This document shows, in pieces, positions 52,505 through 61,564 of a stretch of 64,000 bases of DNA. A program made the position numbers and the translations under genes. Source of the stretch: JAQGMV01 sp963828715 (GTDB lineage: Bacteria; Pseudomonadota; Gammaproteobacteria; Burkholderiales; SG8-41); NCBI GenBank assembly GCA_963828715.1, contig CAWHFX010000001.1, forward strand, positions 186,001 through 250,000, read 5' to 3'. Position 1 is the stretch's first letter. The number at the start of each line of letters is the position of its first letter. The notes below the pieces were generated by a model. The model was not told the DNA's origin and did no database searches. It worked only from the letters and a program-made list of their open reading frames with translations.

Positions 52505-53485
52505 CTATTTCGCTTCCTTGAGAATACCGGCCTTCGACATGATCTCACGCACGGTCGTGCGGCGCTTGTCGAACATCGGGTTTACGTCGCCCGGCGCGAT
52601 GTATTCCCAGCGCGTGTTGCGGTCGACCGCGAACTTCACGAACTCGGGATCCTTCGCCGCCTTCTCCACCGCGGCGGCGAGCATCTGCACGACCTCATTC
52701 GGCAGCTTCGGCGGACCCATCACGAAATTCGTCGATTCCCACACCACGTCGTAGCCGAGCTCTTTCGCCGTCGGAATCTTGTCGTAGGGCGCCGGTGCGC
52801 GTGCTTCGCCGAGCGTGGCGAGAAACCTGACCTGACCCGCTTCGATCATGCTCTTGGCCGAGCCGAGCGCCGCGACGCCGAGCTCCGCATGCCCACCCGC
52901 GACCTGCGCGACCGTCATCGCGCCGGTGCCGGGTTGCGGAATCGTGTTGACGTTGATTCCGGTCGCGCCGAGGAACGCCATCGCGGCGACCCACCAGCTT
53001 TGTCCGACACCGGCCGTCGAGAAATTGATCTTGCCGGGATTCGATTTGGCGTACGAGAGCGCGTCCTGGATCGTGTTGAACTGGAGTTTGCTCTTCGTCG
53101 CTCCGATCACGATCGGAAAGTACGTAGCATAGGCACCGAGCTGGGTGAAGTCGTGGTGGTCGAGCGGCGACACACCCTGCAGCTTGTTGGTGATGATCGT
53201 CGCCGAGCCCCAGCCGATCGTGTAACCGTCGGGTTTCGCGTTGTGAAGCTCGCGATAGCCGATGGTGCTCCCGCCGCCCGGTTTGTTCACGACGACGATC
53301 GGCTGGCCTAGGATCTTGGACATGCGTTCGTAGATCGGCCGCACCAGAACGTCGCCGTCCGCGCCTGGTTCCACCGCGACGATCGCGGTGATCGGCTTGA
53401 TGGGGTATTTCTCGGCTGCGTGGGCGATAGCGCTGCTGACGAGGCACATGCCCGCGAGCGCACTCGCCATGACCGACTTTTTCAT
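52505..53485 (-). CDS. tctC: TctC-type receptor of a complete tripartite tricarboxylate transporter (8 of 9)
   Basis: Protein of 326 residues. The signal peptide ends SAIAHAA. It differs from the other receptors here: PITAIVAVEPGADGDVLVRP replaces the RLVVPxxPGGxxD block, VNKPGGGSTIGYRELHN the second, and NTIPQPGTGAMTVAQVAGGH the third. That is the TctC branch that travels with its own TctA and TctB, as here: tctB, tctA and this gene follow one another on the minus strand with short gaps (68 and 94 bases). Confidence 0.92.
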   Translation of the reverse strand: MKKSVMASALAGMCLVSSAIAHAAEKYPIKPITAIVAVEPGADGDVLVRPIYERMSKILGQPIVVVNKPGGGSTIGYRELHNAKPDGYTIGWGSATIITNKLQGVSPLDHHDFTQLGAYATYFPIVIGATKSKLQFNTIQDALSYAKSNPGKINFSTAGVGQSWWVAAMAFLGATGINVNTIPQPGTGAMTVAQVAGGHAELGVAALGSAKSMIEAGQVRFLATLGEARAPAPYDKIPTAKELGYDVVWESTNFVMGPPKLPNEVVQMLAAAVEKAAKDPEFVKFAVDRNTRWEYIAPGDVNPMFDKRRTTVREIMSKAGILKEAK

Positions 53486-53579
53486 GCTCCTCCCTTTCTG
53501 GAATCGTGATCTTGTTCATTTGGCGTCCTGAGCACGAACGCCTTTGACATTACATGATCTCACCGGCGCGGACGGAACG

Positions 53580-55097
53580 CTACAGGCTCTTCTCTTCCTC
53601 GACGGAGAGTAGACGGGGGCGGCCGCGCGCTTTCACGAACACGCGATACGCGATGAATACGCTCGCCAGCGCGAGGAGTGTCGTCGCGAGCGGCCGTTCG
53701 AAGATCAGCACGAGATCGCCCTGGAACATCAGGAGCGTCTGGCGCAGGCTGTTCTCGGTGGTGGGGCCGAGCACGATGCCGATGATGAAGGGCGCGACCG
53801 GGTAGCGCCATTTGCGCAGGAACAATCCGATTACGCCGGCCGCGATCATCACCCACACGTCGAAGAGCGCGTTACGCACGCTGTAAATGCCGACGAGGCA
53901 GATCACGCTGATGATCGGCAGCAGGATCTGCGGCCGCAGCGTTGCGATCTTCGCGAACGCGCCGACGAGCGGCAGATTGAGCACGAGCAGCATCAGATTG
54001 CCGAGATACATCGCGGCGATGAAGGTCCAGAACACGTCCGGGTTGGTCGTGAACATCATCGGGCCGGGCTCGACGTTATGCATGCGCAAGCCCGCAAGCA
54101 TGATCGCGCTCGGCGCGGCAAAGGGAATTCCGAGCGTGAGCAGCGGAATCATCGATCCCATGACCGCGCTGTTGTTCGCCGATTCGGGCGCGACCACGCC
54201 TTCCACCGCGCCGTGGCCGAATTCTTCGGGCCGTTTCGAGAGACGTTTCTCGACCGCGTAGGCGACGAATGTCGAGATCACCGTCGACGGCCCTGGCAGC
54301 AGCCCCACGAAGAACCCGAGCACCGAGCCGCGCAGCATCGGGGCCACGGAACGCTTCATTTCTTCGGCGTTCGGATAGAGCTCCCGCAGCCGCACTTTGG
54401 CCACCGCGGGTTCCACGTACTTTTCGACTGCGATCGTGAGGATCTCCGAGATGCCGAACAGTCCCATCGCGATCGGCAGGAAATCGATGCCGAGCATCAG
54501 CTTCTCGGTGCCGAAGGTGAAGCGTGGATAGCTGTCCATCGGGTTGATCCCGATCGAGCTCAGGAAAAGCCCCAGCGCGATCATGAGAGCGCCTTTCAGC
54601 GGCGCGTCTGCTGACAGGTTGGCAAGCAGTACGAACGCGAGCAGCATGAACGCGAGGAACTCGGGCGGCCCGAACGTGAGGGCAGCCTGGCCGAGCAGCG
54701 GTGCGAGAAACTGAAGGCCGACGAGTCCGAGCGTGCCGGCTGCGAACGAGCCGATCGCGACCAGCGCGAGCGCGGCGCCGGCGCGGCCCTTGCGCGCCAT
54801 CTGATAGCCGTCGAGGCAGGTGACGACGCTCGCCGCTTCGCCCGGTATGTTTACGAGAACCGAAGTCGTGGAGCCGCCATACATCGCGCCGTACCACACG
54901 CCGGTCATCATGATGAGTCCGGTGGTCGCGCCGTACGGGATCGTGAACGGCAGCAGCAGTGCCATCGTTGCCGTCGGGCCGAGCCCCGGCAGCACGCCGA
55001 CAACCGTGCCGATCAGCGCGCCCACGAAGCACGCCACCAGATTCGCCGTAGTGAACGAATTCGCGAAACCGTTGAGCAGGAGCTCCCAGCCGCTCAT
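53580..55097 (-). CDS. tctA: TctA large membrane subunit
   Basis: Protein of 505 residues with about 11-12 transmembrane helices. LIGTVVGVLPGLGPTATMAL near the start and GFFVGLLPGPSTVISTFVAYA later are the paired PGLGP-type motifs of TctA, and YGGSTTSVLVNIPGEAASVVT is the conserved substrate-channel loop. It is the proton- or sodium-coupled permease that receives organic acid from TctC. ATG at 55097, 68 bases after tctB. Confidence 0.95.
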   Translation of the reverse strand: MSGWELLLNGFANSFTTANLVACFVGALIGTVVGVLPGLGPTATMALLLPFTIPYGATTGLIMMTGVWYGAMYGGSTTSVLVNIPGEAASVVTCLDGYQMARKGRAGAALALVAIGSFAAGTLGLVGLQFLAPLLGQAALTFGPPEFLAFMLLAFVLLANLSADAPLKGALMIALGLFLSSIGINPMDSYPRFTFGTEKLMLGIDFLPIAMGLFGISEILTIAVEKYVEPAVAKVRLRELYPNAEEMKRSVAPMLRGSVLGFFVGLLPGPSTVISTFVAYAVEKRLSKRPEEFGHGAVEGVVAPESANNSAVMGSMIPLLTLGIPFAAPSAIMLAGLRMHNVEPGPMMFTTNPDVFWTFIAAMYLGNLMLLVLNLPLVGAFAKIATLRPQILLPIISVICLVGIYSVRNALFDVWVMIAAGVIGLFLRKWRYPVAPFIIGIVLGPTTENSLRQTLLMFQGDLVLIFERPLATTLLALASVFIAYRVFVKARGRPRLLSVEEEKSL

Positions 55098-55107
55098 GCT
55101 TGCCTTT

Positions 55108-55137
55108 CGTCACTCGTCACTTCGTCACTCGTCACCG
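55108..55137. repeat. Short tandem repeat CGTCACT-type
   Basis: TTCGTCACTCGTCAC occurs with a second TTCGTCACTCGTCAC directly after it, between tctB and tctA. On the other strand this reads GTGACGAGTGACGAA, the same unit that is amplified at 61179-61556. Confidence 0.6.
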
Positions 55138-55165
55138 ATCTTTCGGTACCGTTCGCGCATAAGCT

Positions 55166-55627
55166 TCACTCCACCCAAATCCCGCGCGGCAGATCGATAT
55201 ACAGCCACACATCGAACAGGAGCCAGATGAACGCCGCGGTGCCAACGGCGACCGCGAGCGGCTTGCGCCAGCCTTCGAGGCGTACGGCTTTCGCGAAGAC
55301 GAACGTGGAGATGAGTGTGACCACCACGTAACCGAGGACCGGCATCGCGAGGATCCAGAAGCAGAACGTTGCGGTCATGATCGCGAAGGTGCGTCGCCCC
55401 CCGGAATCGAGAACCGGATGCGCATCGCTGCTTCTGAGCGTGCCCACGAGCGTGAAGAGCGCGGCAACTGCGATGGCTATGCCGACGAAGAAAGGGTAGA
55501 GGCCCGGTCCCGGCCGGCTCATGCTGCCGAAGCCGTAACCCCACGATACGTACGCGATGAGGCCGCCGCTCACGAGCAGCACCAGCGCGAACGCCGCTTC
55601 CAGTCCGAACGTCGGTTCGCGTGTCAT
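55166..55627 (-). CDS. tctB: TctB small membrane subunit
   Basis: Protein of 153 residues with four predicted helices: ALVLLVSGGLIAYVSWGYGF, FVGIAIAVAALFTLVGTL, IMTATFCFWILAMPVLGYVV and AVGTAAFIWLLFDVWLYI. SRPGPGLYPFFVG is the well-known TctB loop motif. It forms the membrane complex with TctA. ATG at 55627, 6 bases after the thioesterase stop, so all five genes from thioesterase to the oxidoreductase may form one transcript. Confidence 0.92.
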   Translation of the reverse strand: MTREPTFGLEAAFALVLLVSGGLIAYVSWGYGFGSMSRPGPGLYPFFVGIAIAVAALFTLVGTLRSSDAHPVLDSGGRRTFAIMTATFCFWILAMPVLGYVVVTLISTFVFAKAVRLEGWRKPLAVAVGTAAFIWLLFDVWLYIDLPRGIWVE

Positions 55628-55633
55628 CGCTGA

Positions 55634-56572
55634 TTACGCGGCGGCCACGTGCTGGCTTGTCGCCTCCAGCACGAGTTTCCCGTCCGCACGAGTCACCGAG
55701 GAGCGCACGACCGCGATGCTGCGACCCTGCTGGACGACCTCGGCGCGCACGTGCAGGCGCGGCGGCAAGCCGGGTGCAAGGAAATAGGCGGAAAGGTTCG
55801 AAAGCCGCATGTCCGGTCGCGTCGCCGCACCGGCGACCGATGCGACAGCACCGAACAGGACGCCGCCATGCACGTGGCCGATGCGGTTCCCCAGGTGGGG
55901 CGTAACCTCGATGTCGAGGTCGGCCCGGTCTCGCCGCGTGACCGGAATACCGCACCAGAAGTGCTCGACGAACGGATGCCGGGGTGTCGCGACGCGTTCC
56001 GCGTGTCTGCATGCCTCGAGCGCCCGGCGTTCGTTCTCGTCGAACTCGACGGGACCGAGCGGCTCGTCCGTCACGCCGGGCGGCAACCACGGCCGCGTGA
56101 ACTGTTCGCTGCCGGGCGGAAGATCCAGCATCACGAACGCACCGGAGCACGACCCGAGCACGGTATGGCCGGCGCTGATCGTCGCGGTGGACAGGGCCTG
56201 CCTGGCCTGAGTGCGTTCCGAAAACATGAGGAAGCGCGCATCGGCGGCGAGATCACCGCGCACCGGAGCACCGCTCATTTGCAGTGCGATATGCACCGTG
56301 GCAGGACGGACTCTGGGGCCGCCGCGGGGACGCGTCACCCCGCCGAGCGCCAGGTCCGCGAGCACGCCCACCGCGACCCAGCTCACTTCGCCGCGGCCCT
56401 CCCGAAACAGCGGGTCGTCGTAAAATTGGAGCCTGATGCGATCTTCGTCCAGCTCATGGCCGATCACGTCCATGAACACGCCGGGGAAATTGAGCTTGGC
56501 TTTACGGTTGATGGCGAGGGTCCGCTCGACGCGTGCGCAGATGGCGGAATTTCCGCTCGATCCTGTGTTCAT
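55634..56572 (-). CDS. PaaI-like acyl-CoA thioesterase, two hotdog domains
   Basis: Protein of 312 residues from the ATG at 56572. The C-terminal hotdog domain has GNRIGHVHGGVLFGAV at about 227-242, the central helix motif of PaaI/4HBT enzymes, followed by NLSAYFLAP and the strand VVQQGRSIAVVRSSV. The N-terminal half (LGGVTRPRGGPRVRPATVHI) looks like a degenerate second copy. It probably releases an acid from CoA. The tctB gene begins 6 bases after its stop. Confidence 0.82.
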   Translation of the reverse strand: MNTGSSGNSAICARVERTLAINRKAKLNFPGVFMDVIGHELDEDRIRLQFYDDPLFREGRGEVSWVAVGVLADLALGGVTRPRGGPRVRPATVHIALQMSGAPVRGDLAADARFLMFSERTQARQALSTATISAGHTVLGSCSGAFVMLDLPPGSEQFTRPWLPPGVTDEPLGPVEFDENERRALEACRHAERVATPRHPFVEHFWCGIPVTRRDRADLDIEVTPHLGNRIGHVHGGVLFGAVASVAGAATRPDMRLSNLSAYFLAPGLPPRLHVRAEVVQQGRSIAVVRSSVTRADGKLVLEATSQHVAAA

Positions 56573-56680
56573 GTAATCTGAGAGAGGGGGTGGGCGGATG
56601 GCCGCCGCACGCGATGTTATCGGAAGAGACGCTCGTGCGCTCTCCGGGTCCATGACACGTTAACCACAGAGGAGAGGCAG

Positions 56681-57340
56681 ATGGCATTGCATATTGGAGA
56701 CGAAGCACCGGATTTCACGGCGCAAACCACACAGGGACAGATCCGGTTCCACGAGTGGATTGGAAACAACTGGGCGATATTGTTTTCGCATCCCAAGGAC
56801 TTCACGCCCGTGTGCACGACCGAGCTCGGCTACATGGCGCGGCTGAAGCCCGAATTCGAAAAGCGCAACACGAAGGTCATCGGTCTCAGTATCGATCCCG
56901 TGACCGACCATGCGCGCTGGGCGAAAGACATCGAAGAGACACAGGGTTTCGCTCCGAACTACCCGATCGTCGGCGATGCGGACCTGAACGTAGCCCTGCT
57001 CTACGACATGATTCACCCGAATGCCGCCGCGAAAGCCGAAGGACGCACCGCGGCCGACAATGCCACCATCCGGTCGGTATTCATCATCGGCCCCGACAAG
57101 AAGATAAAGCTGGTCCTGACCTATCCCATGAGCACGGGCCGCAACTTCGACGAAGTGTTGCGCGTGCTGGATTCGCTCCAGCTGACGGCGAAGCATAACG
57201 TTGCCACTCCCGTGAACTGGAAGCCCGGTGAGGACGTGATCATCCCGCCAGCGGTGTCGGATGAGCAGGCGAAGGCGAAATTTCCGCAGGGTTGGAAAGC
57301 AACCAAGCCGTACCTGCGTTACGTAGGCCAGCCGAAGTAA
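56681..57340 (+). CDS. 1-Cys peroxiredoxin (Prx6/AhpC-TSA type)
   Basis: Protein of 219 residues. The peroxidatic site is T42-P43-V44-C45 (DFTPVCTTELG) with the supporting arginine in NATIRSVFIIGPD. The C-terminal arm PVNWKPGEDVIIPP is the dimer-forming extension of Prx6-type enzymes. No resolving cysteine is seen beyond C45, fitting the 1-Cys mechanism. It detoxifies H2O2 and organic peroxides. ATG with GAGGAG upstream; divergent from the thioesterase gene. Confidence 0.95.
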   Translation: MALHIGDEAPDFTAQTTQGQIRFHEWIGNNWAILFSHPKDFTPVCTTELGYMARLKPEFEKRNTKVIGLSIDPVTDHARWAKDIEETQGFAPNYPIVGDADLNVALLYDMIHPNAAAKAEGRTAADNATIRSVFIIGPDKKIKLVLTYPMSTGRNFDEVLRVLDSLQLTAKHNVATPVNWKPGEDVIIPPAVSDEQAKAKFPQGWKATKPYLRYVGQPK

Positions 57341-57572
57341 GCATCGGATGTCGTCGGGGTCGCGTCGACGCGCGGCCTCTGCGCAACGAAAGGCGCCGCG
57401 CCGGTCGTCCTGCAACGTGGGCGCGCGCGCGGTGCCCACTGGCGGTGGCACGGATCTCGCACGCAACGCACCCGGTAATAGTGCGGCAGCTTCGCCAATC
57501 CGACTTGAGCGAAGGTTCGCCGCTGTCTATTCTCGACTACTTCCCGGGCCGCCCCCGGCAGTGGAGACTGGA

Positions 57573-57914
57573 ATGAAACCGTTAAGCACTTTGATCGCTT
57601 CCGCGGCTGCCGTGCTCGCACTGACGGCTGTTTCGAGCGCCGCCGAGGCAAACATCCTCCTGAGCCAGCGCGGCTGCCAGAGCTACGCGAGCTGGTCGGG
57701 CAACATCGTGTGGGCGCGCGACCTGGGCGCCGACAAGGACAAGACGAAGGCCGAGCTCGTTCAGCTCGACCAGAAGACACCTGCGAGCATCTACGCCCTC
57801 ATGCTTCGCAATCTCGAGTCGCTGTGGACGACGACAGCGAACTGGGAGCAGGTTACGCTCGTCATTCTGCAGGACTGTATCAACCGGCGCGGGCAGTACG
57901 AGGATGCGACTTAG
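57573..57914 (+). CDS. Small secreted protein of unknown function
   Basis: Protein of 113 residues from the ATG at 57573 with GGAGAC upstream. The signal peptide TLIASAAAVLALTAVSSAAEA leaves about 90 residues with two cysteines (RGCQSYASW and LQDCINRRG), which could form one disulfide. Predominantly helical (KDKTKAELVQLDQ). No family recognised. The longer frame to 57348 lies upstream of the signal peptide and is not credible. Confidence 0.7.
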   Translation: MKPLSTLIASAAAVLALTAVSSAAEANILLSQRGCQSYASWSGNIVWARDLGADKDKTKAELVQLDQKTPASIYALMLRNLESLWTTTANWEQVTLVILQDCINRRGQYEDAT

Positions 57915-57959
57915 GGGAGTAGCGCTCGGCTACGCCTCGGGTCCCGCCGCTCTACGCAA

Positions 57960-57995
57960 CAGAGGGAAACCTTCCACGGTTTCCCTCCGTAACCT
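57960..57995. repeat. Palindromic intergenic repeat, possible terminator (copy 2)
   Basis: GAGGGAAACC-TTCCAC-GGTTTCCCTC is a perfect 10-bp hairpin between two convergent genes. Read on the minus strand it begins GGTTACGGAGGGAAACC, identical over 17 bases with 22200-22216. Confidence 0.65.
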
Positions 57996-58027
57996 CCCTT
58001 CCCCCACACGATCAGCCACGCTCGCCC

Positions 58028-60349
58028 TCACGAAATCGGACCGAACGCCGGTGGCGGCACCCGACGCCGGGAGGCGGCTTCGTACGTCGACGCAATTCTC
58101 AGCAGCACGTCTTCCTTGCCCGGTTCGGTGCGGAACACGAGCGAGAACGGTAAGCCCGGCGCGGGAATCTCCGTCGCCGTCTCGGATGCCACACCCGCGT
58201 ACTTTCTGCGGTCCGCGCTGAGCGCGAACACGGGATCGTAAGCAACCTGCACGTAACCGGCCGGCACCAGAACCTCCGTCAGCCCCGCATTCGGTCCGTA
58301 CTGCGATTCGTCACGCAGGCGCCGTATCACGCCGGGCACTTCAGGTCCACCGATCTTCGCCGGCGGCAGCGGTGTGTGCAGGCGCACCAGCGCGTCGAGC
58401 CGATTTTCCAGGATGACCATCATGTCCACGCGCCTCAGCAATTCGCGCAGCATGATACGTTCGTTGACACCCTGACGCCGGCCGGCCGGATTGCGCGGGT
58501 CGGTGATCTCTTCCCAGTTCCTGAAAGCCGCGCGGCCGTCGTCGCCCCAGAACTTCGAGCGCGCATTGAGACTCGGCCAGTCGACCAGGGTTTCGGCGAA
58601 GCCGAGTGCTTTCCAGTCGGCGGCCCGCCGCGAAAGATACTGTCGGATGTGATAGCGGAACGTCGGCGCAAGCTCCTGCTGCTGCACCGTCGAGACATCG
58701 AGATTCGATGGCGGTGCGATCAGTCCGTCGGCGAGCGCGACACAGTAGTCGATCGGCTGCATCGTGCCTGTGCCGAACACTTTGCCCGGTGCGAACTCGG
58801 TGGGCACGATCGCTTCCGCAAATTCCCTGAAAAGCGGCTTACCTTCGGCATCGAGACGGAACAGGATGTCCGGCATGAACACAGGCACGAGCGCGGCGAG
58901 CGCACGCCGGAAATCCGGTTTCATTTGCTCCAGTTGGGGATCCGGTGTCCACAGCGGATCGGAGGATTCGACGAGGGTCGCGCCGAGCTTCTCGCCGAGA
59001 ATGCTCTTGATTTCCTTCGCCACGGCGGTCGTGATCGGCTCGGCGGCCTTCACGCCGGGATTCAACATGGATTCGCGGACGATACCGATGCGCACGCCCC
59101 CGAGCGCTGCGGGCGCGGCGGACGTCTGCACGTGGCGTGCATAGCCCGAGCTCAACACCGAGGAGCGCGGCACAGTCGTGAATGGATCGCGCGGATCGTA
59201 ATAGCCCTGTTCGGGATCTTTCAGCGCGTCGAGCACTTTCGCGCAATCCGCGAGCGAGCGCGCGAGGATGCCGGTGCGATCGCAGTAGATGTCGGCCCCG
59301 ATCGCGCCGCCGTCGAAGCCCAGCATCGCCTTGTGTGGCAGGATGAGTGCGCATGCGTTGTGATTCGACGGACCGCGGCACGAAGCGCGTGTTTCTTCGC
59401 CGAGGCTCGCCATCACGAGATTGGCACTCACCGATACGCCGGAACCCGAGCTCGACCCAAGCGACGCCGCACGCGTGGTATCGTAGACGTTCGACGGATT
59501 ACCCGCCCAGGTGCTGCGCTGATAGCCCAGCACGGAGGGCAGCACCCTGGTGGGCTCGTGGCGACCGCCGGGATTGCCGGCCCTGCCGTTGTATTCGGTA
59601 TTCACTGCCTTCGCGTAAATGATCGCACCCTTCTTGCGAAGCTGATCGACAAGGATGTGATCGCGCGCCGGGAAGTCGATATCGTACGCCGCGTCGCCGC
59701 CGCCAGTAGTGCGCATGTCCTTCGTGTCGAACGGGTCCTTGAACGAGAACACGACACCGTACAGCGGCAGCTCATCGAGCGGCGGATTGTGGCCGTACTT
59801 CGCATCGAGCTCGGCAGCCTGCTCGAGCGCGTCGGGGTAACGGCGGAAGTTGTCGCACACCGGCGGGGCGCCTGGCGGCAGCGGGCCTGCCGACGGATGG
59901 CGGTCGTAATCGCCGCGGCACGTGACCGAGCGCTCGCCGCGGATGTTCAACGTTGCCAGCGCGTTCAGTTGGCCTGCTTCCGGCATGCCGGCAATCATTC
60001 CGTACTGCTGCTCCACCGAAGGATCGGAGGCGGTCGGCTCCATGCGGCCGAATTCGAGCGGAGGACCCTGATACTTGTCGAGCTCGGGGAACATGGTCGA
60101 CGCGTTTATGGTGTGCGTCGGAAAGCGCAGTGGCGCTTGTGCCCGTATCGCTCCTTTCGCCGCGTCGATCGACGCGCCGTCTTTCGTCACCAGTGCGCTC
60201 GCGACGCCGTTGAACGCGCGTGCGCGTGCGATGTAGTGCTGCACCACCTGAACGCAGGTGATTTCACCCGCTTTGATCGCGGCGTGCAGGTCTTCGATCG
60301 TTGCTTCTTCGAGACGGAATGTCGCGCGTACTTCAGCCTGGTCCGGCAT
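58028..60349 (-). CDS. Large amidase-signature family protein
   Basis: Protein of 773 residues, much longer than the usual 450-550. EATIEDLHAAIKAGEITCVQ is the amidase start. The Ser-Ser-Lys core is visible: K in VVFSFKDPFDTKD, the cis-Ser in LGSSSGSGVSVS, and the nucleophile in GEETRASCRGPSNHN (usual form TGGSIRxPA). The glycine pair before the nucleophile is replaced by RA. About 150 residues between the start and the lysine (GDYDRHPSAGPLPPG region) and a long C-terminus are extra. Two Lin0512 genes lie 16 and 367 bases upstream on the same strand, suggesting one amide-degrading operon. Confidence 0.85.
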   Translation of the reverse strand: MPDQAEVRATFRLEEATIEDLHAAIKAGEITCVQVVQHYIARARAFNGVASALVTKDGASIDAAKGAIRAQAPLRFPTHTINASTMFPELDKYQGPPLEFGRMEPTASDPSVEQQYGMIAGMPEAGQLNALATLNIRGERSVTCRGDYDRHPSAGPLPPGAPPVCDNFRRYPDALEQAAELDAKYGHNPPLDELPLYGVVFSFKDPFDTKDMRTTGGGDAAYDIDFPARDHILVDQLRKKGAIIYAKAVNTEYNGRAGNPGGRHEPTRVLPSVLGYQRSTWAGNPSNVYDTTRAASLGSSSGSGVSVSANLVMASLGEETRASCRGPSNHNACALILPHKAMLGFDGGAIGADIYCDRTGILARSLADCAKVLDALKDPEQGYYDPRDPFTTVPRSSVLSSGYARHVQTSAAPAALGGVRIGIVRESMLNPGVKAAEPITTAVAKEIKSILGEKLGATLVESSDPLWTPDPQLEQMKPDFRRALAALVPVFMPDILFRLDAEGKPLFREFAEAIVPTEFAPGKVFGTGTMQPIDYCVALADGLIAPPSNLDVSTVQQQELAPTFRYHIRQYLSRRAADWKALGFAETLVDWPSLNARSKFWGDDGRAAFRNWEEITDPRNPAGRRQGVNERIMLRELLRRVDMMVILENRLDALVRLHTPLPPAKIGGPEVPGVIRRLRDESQYGPNAGLTEVLVPAGYVQVAYDPVFALSADRRKYAGVASETATEIPAPGLPFSLVFRTEPGKEDVLLRIASTYEAASRRRVPPPAFGPIS

Positions 60350-60365
60350 TGCTCTACTCCTGCTC

Positions 60366-60707
60366 TCAGGGCAGATCGAATCGCACCGCGATCGCGGCAC
60401 TCGCGATCGCGATGAGATCGTGCCCGTCCTCCTGCGGCACGTCCAGACCGCCCTTTACGACTTTCACGGTGACTTGCCCGAGCGGCAGGGTGGCTTTGAC
60501 TTTGGCCGCATCGACCTGCTCCGGTCGCTGCACACCGATCGTCACTTCCACCTGCGCCTTGTTGCGATCGAGGCCGAGCGTACGGACGAAGGCGAGCGAT
60601 GAATGATGCAACGCGTCTTCCACTGCCCGCACGGCCGCTTTGGTGTAGTCGCCGCCGTGCAGATCGTTGCCGCTTCCGAGCTCGAGTATGCATCGCTTCA
60701 ATGTCAT
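60366..60707 (-). CDS. Lin0512 family protein (second of tandem pair)
   Basis: Protein of 113 residues with GAGGAG upstream. LKRCILELGSGNDLHGGDYT, then KAAVRAVEDALHHSSLAF and EVTIGVQRPEQVD, match the Lin0512 family, small proteins with the ring-opening-amidohydrolase-like fold but unknown function. It is a clear paralogue of the gene directly upstream (same order of blocks, similarity at roughly half the positions) and lies between it and the amidase. Confidence 0.85.
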   Translation of the reverse strand: MTLKRCILELGSGNDLHGGDYTKAAVRAVEDALHHSSLAFVRTLGLDRNKAQVEVTIGVQRPEQVDAAKVKATLPLGQVTVKVVKGGLDVPQEDGHDLIAIASAAIAVRFDLP

Positions 60708-60716
60708 GGCGTCTCC

Positions 60717-61055
60717 TCAGACGTCGAGCCGCACGACGGCGGCAGCATGCGCGATCAGGGTCGAGCCGGTGCCTGCATCGTTCACGATCTCGAGCCCGCC
60801 TTGCACGACATTCACGGTGCCCGTGCCGTGCGGCAGCACCGCCAGGACTTCGTCCTTGTTGACGAGCTCCGGTTTAGGCACACCGATGAAGACTTCGACG
60901 ACCATCGAATCGGTGTCCTTGCCGACCGCGTTGGCGATGCTGAGCCCGTTGTGCCACAGCGCGTCGCGCAACGCGCGAACCGCTGCTTTCGTGTAATCGG
61001 GGCCGCGTATGTCCGTACCCATGCCGAGCTCGATCGCCATGCGTTTCATTGCCAT
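60717..61055 (-). CDS. Lin0512 family protein (first of tandem pair)
   Basis: Protein of 112 residues from the ATG at 61055 with GGAGGA upstream. MKRMAIELGMGTDIRGPDYT, KAAVRALRDALWHNGLSIAN and EVFIGVPKPELVN parallel the downstream copy. The pair probably forms a hetero-oligomer after tandem duplication. The 9-base gap to the next gene and strong ribosome sites point to one transcript with the amidase. Confidence 0.87.
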   Translation of the reverse strand: MAMKRMAIELGMGTDIRGPDYTKAAVRALRDALWHNGLSIANAVGKDTDSMVVEVFIGVPKPELVNKDEVLAVLPHGTGTVNVVQGGLEIVNDAGTGSTLIAHAAAVVRLDV

Positions 61056-61178
61056 GTGGGATTCCTCCGGGGTGCGTTGACCGGCCGCGTGTAAACGCTC
61101 GGGCCGGCCAGCTCCAATGTTATAAGCGAGTCGCGTGGAATGCTACTGCCGCGACCGTGGGGTGTGAGTCGCGATTCG

Positions 61179-61235
61179 TGAAGAGTGACGGGTGACTGGC
61201 GACGAGTGACGGGTGAAGAGTGACGGGTGACGGGG
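61179..61235. repeat. GTGACGGGTGA tandem array, left block
   Basis: Repeats of GTGAAGAGTGACGGGTGA and close variants fill this stretch. The same unit resumes after the IS-derived element at 61461-61556, so the element seems to have landed inside the array. Confidence 0.75.
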
Positions 61236-61240
61236 CGAGT

Positions 61241-61455
61241 CTCAGCGTTCCCCGGACACCTTTTTGACATCAACGTGACGGCGTATCAGCGTTCGCCGGA
61301 CACGCTTCGCTCTGGAAACTTCAACTTCAAAATCGGTTTTGTAGAGGTAAAACATGGTATCGCTGAGTCTCCTCTCAAATGTTCACATGACCCGTGGTTG
61401 GCTGACGTGTCCGGCGAACGCTGATACATGGCTGTCCGGACAACGCTGATACATG
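61241..61455. mobile_element. Small IS-derived element (MITE-like) with doubled terminal repeats
   Basis: Inner ends TATCAGCGTTCGCCGGACAC (61284-61303) and its exact reverse complement (61407-61426) form a perfect 20-bp inverted repeat. A second, imperfect pair lies outside: CTCAGCGTTCCCCGGACAC (61241) and TGTCCGGACAACGCTGATACATG (61433-61455). Only about 100 bases lie between the inner repeats, with no transposase. Multiple repeats at each end recall IS21-family termini; that link is inference. Confidence 0.6.
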
Positions 61456-61460
61456 CCCGG

Positions 61461-61556
61461 TGACGAGTGACGAGTGACTGGCGACGAGTGACGGGTAACG
61501 GGCGACGGGTGAAGAGTGACGGGTGAAGAGTGACGGCGACAAGCGACAAGCGACAA
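61461..61556. repeat. GTGACGGGTGA tandem array, right block
   Basis: TGACGAGTGACGAGTGACTGG and then GTGAAGAGTGACGGGTGAAGA-type units, ending in three CGACAAG copies. It continues the left block across the inserted element. Confidence 0.75.
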
Positions 61557-61564
61557 AGAGTAAT

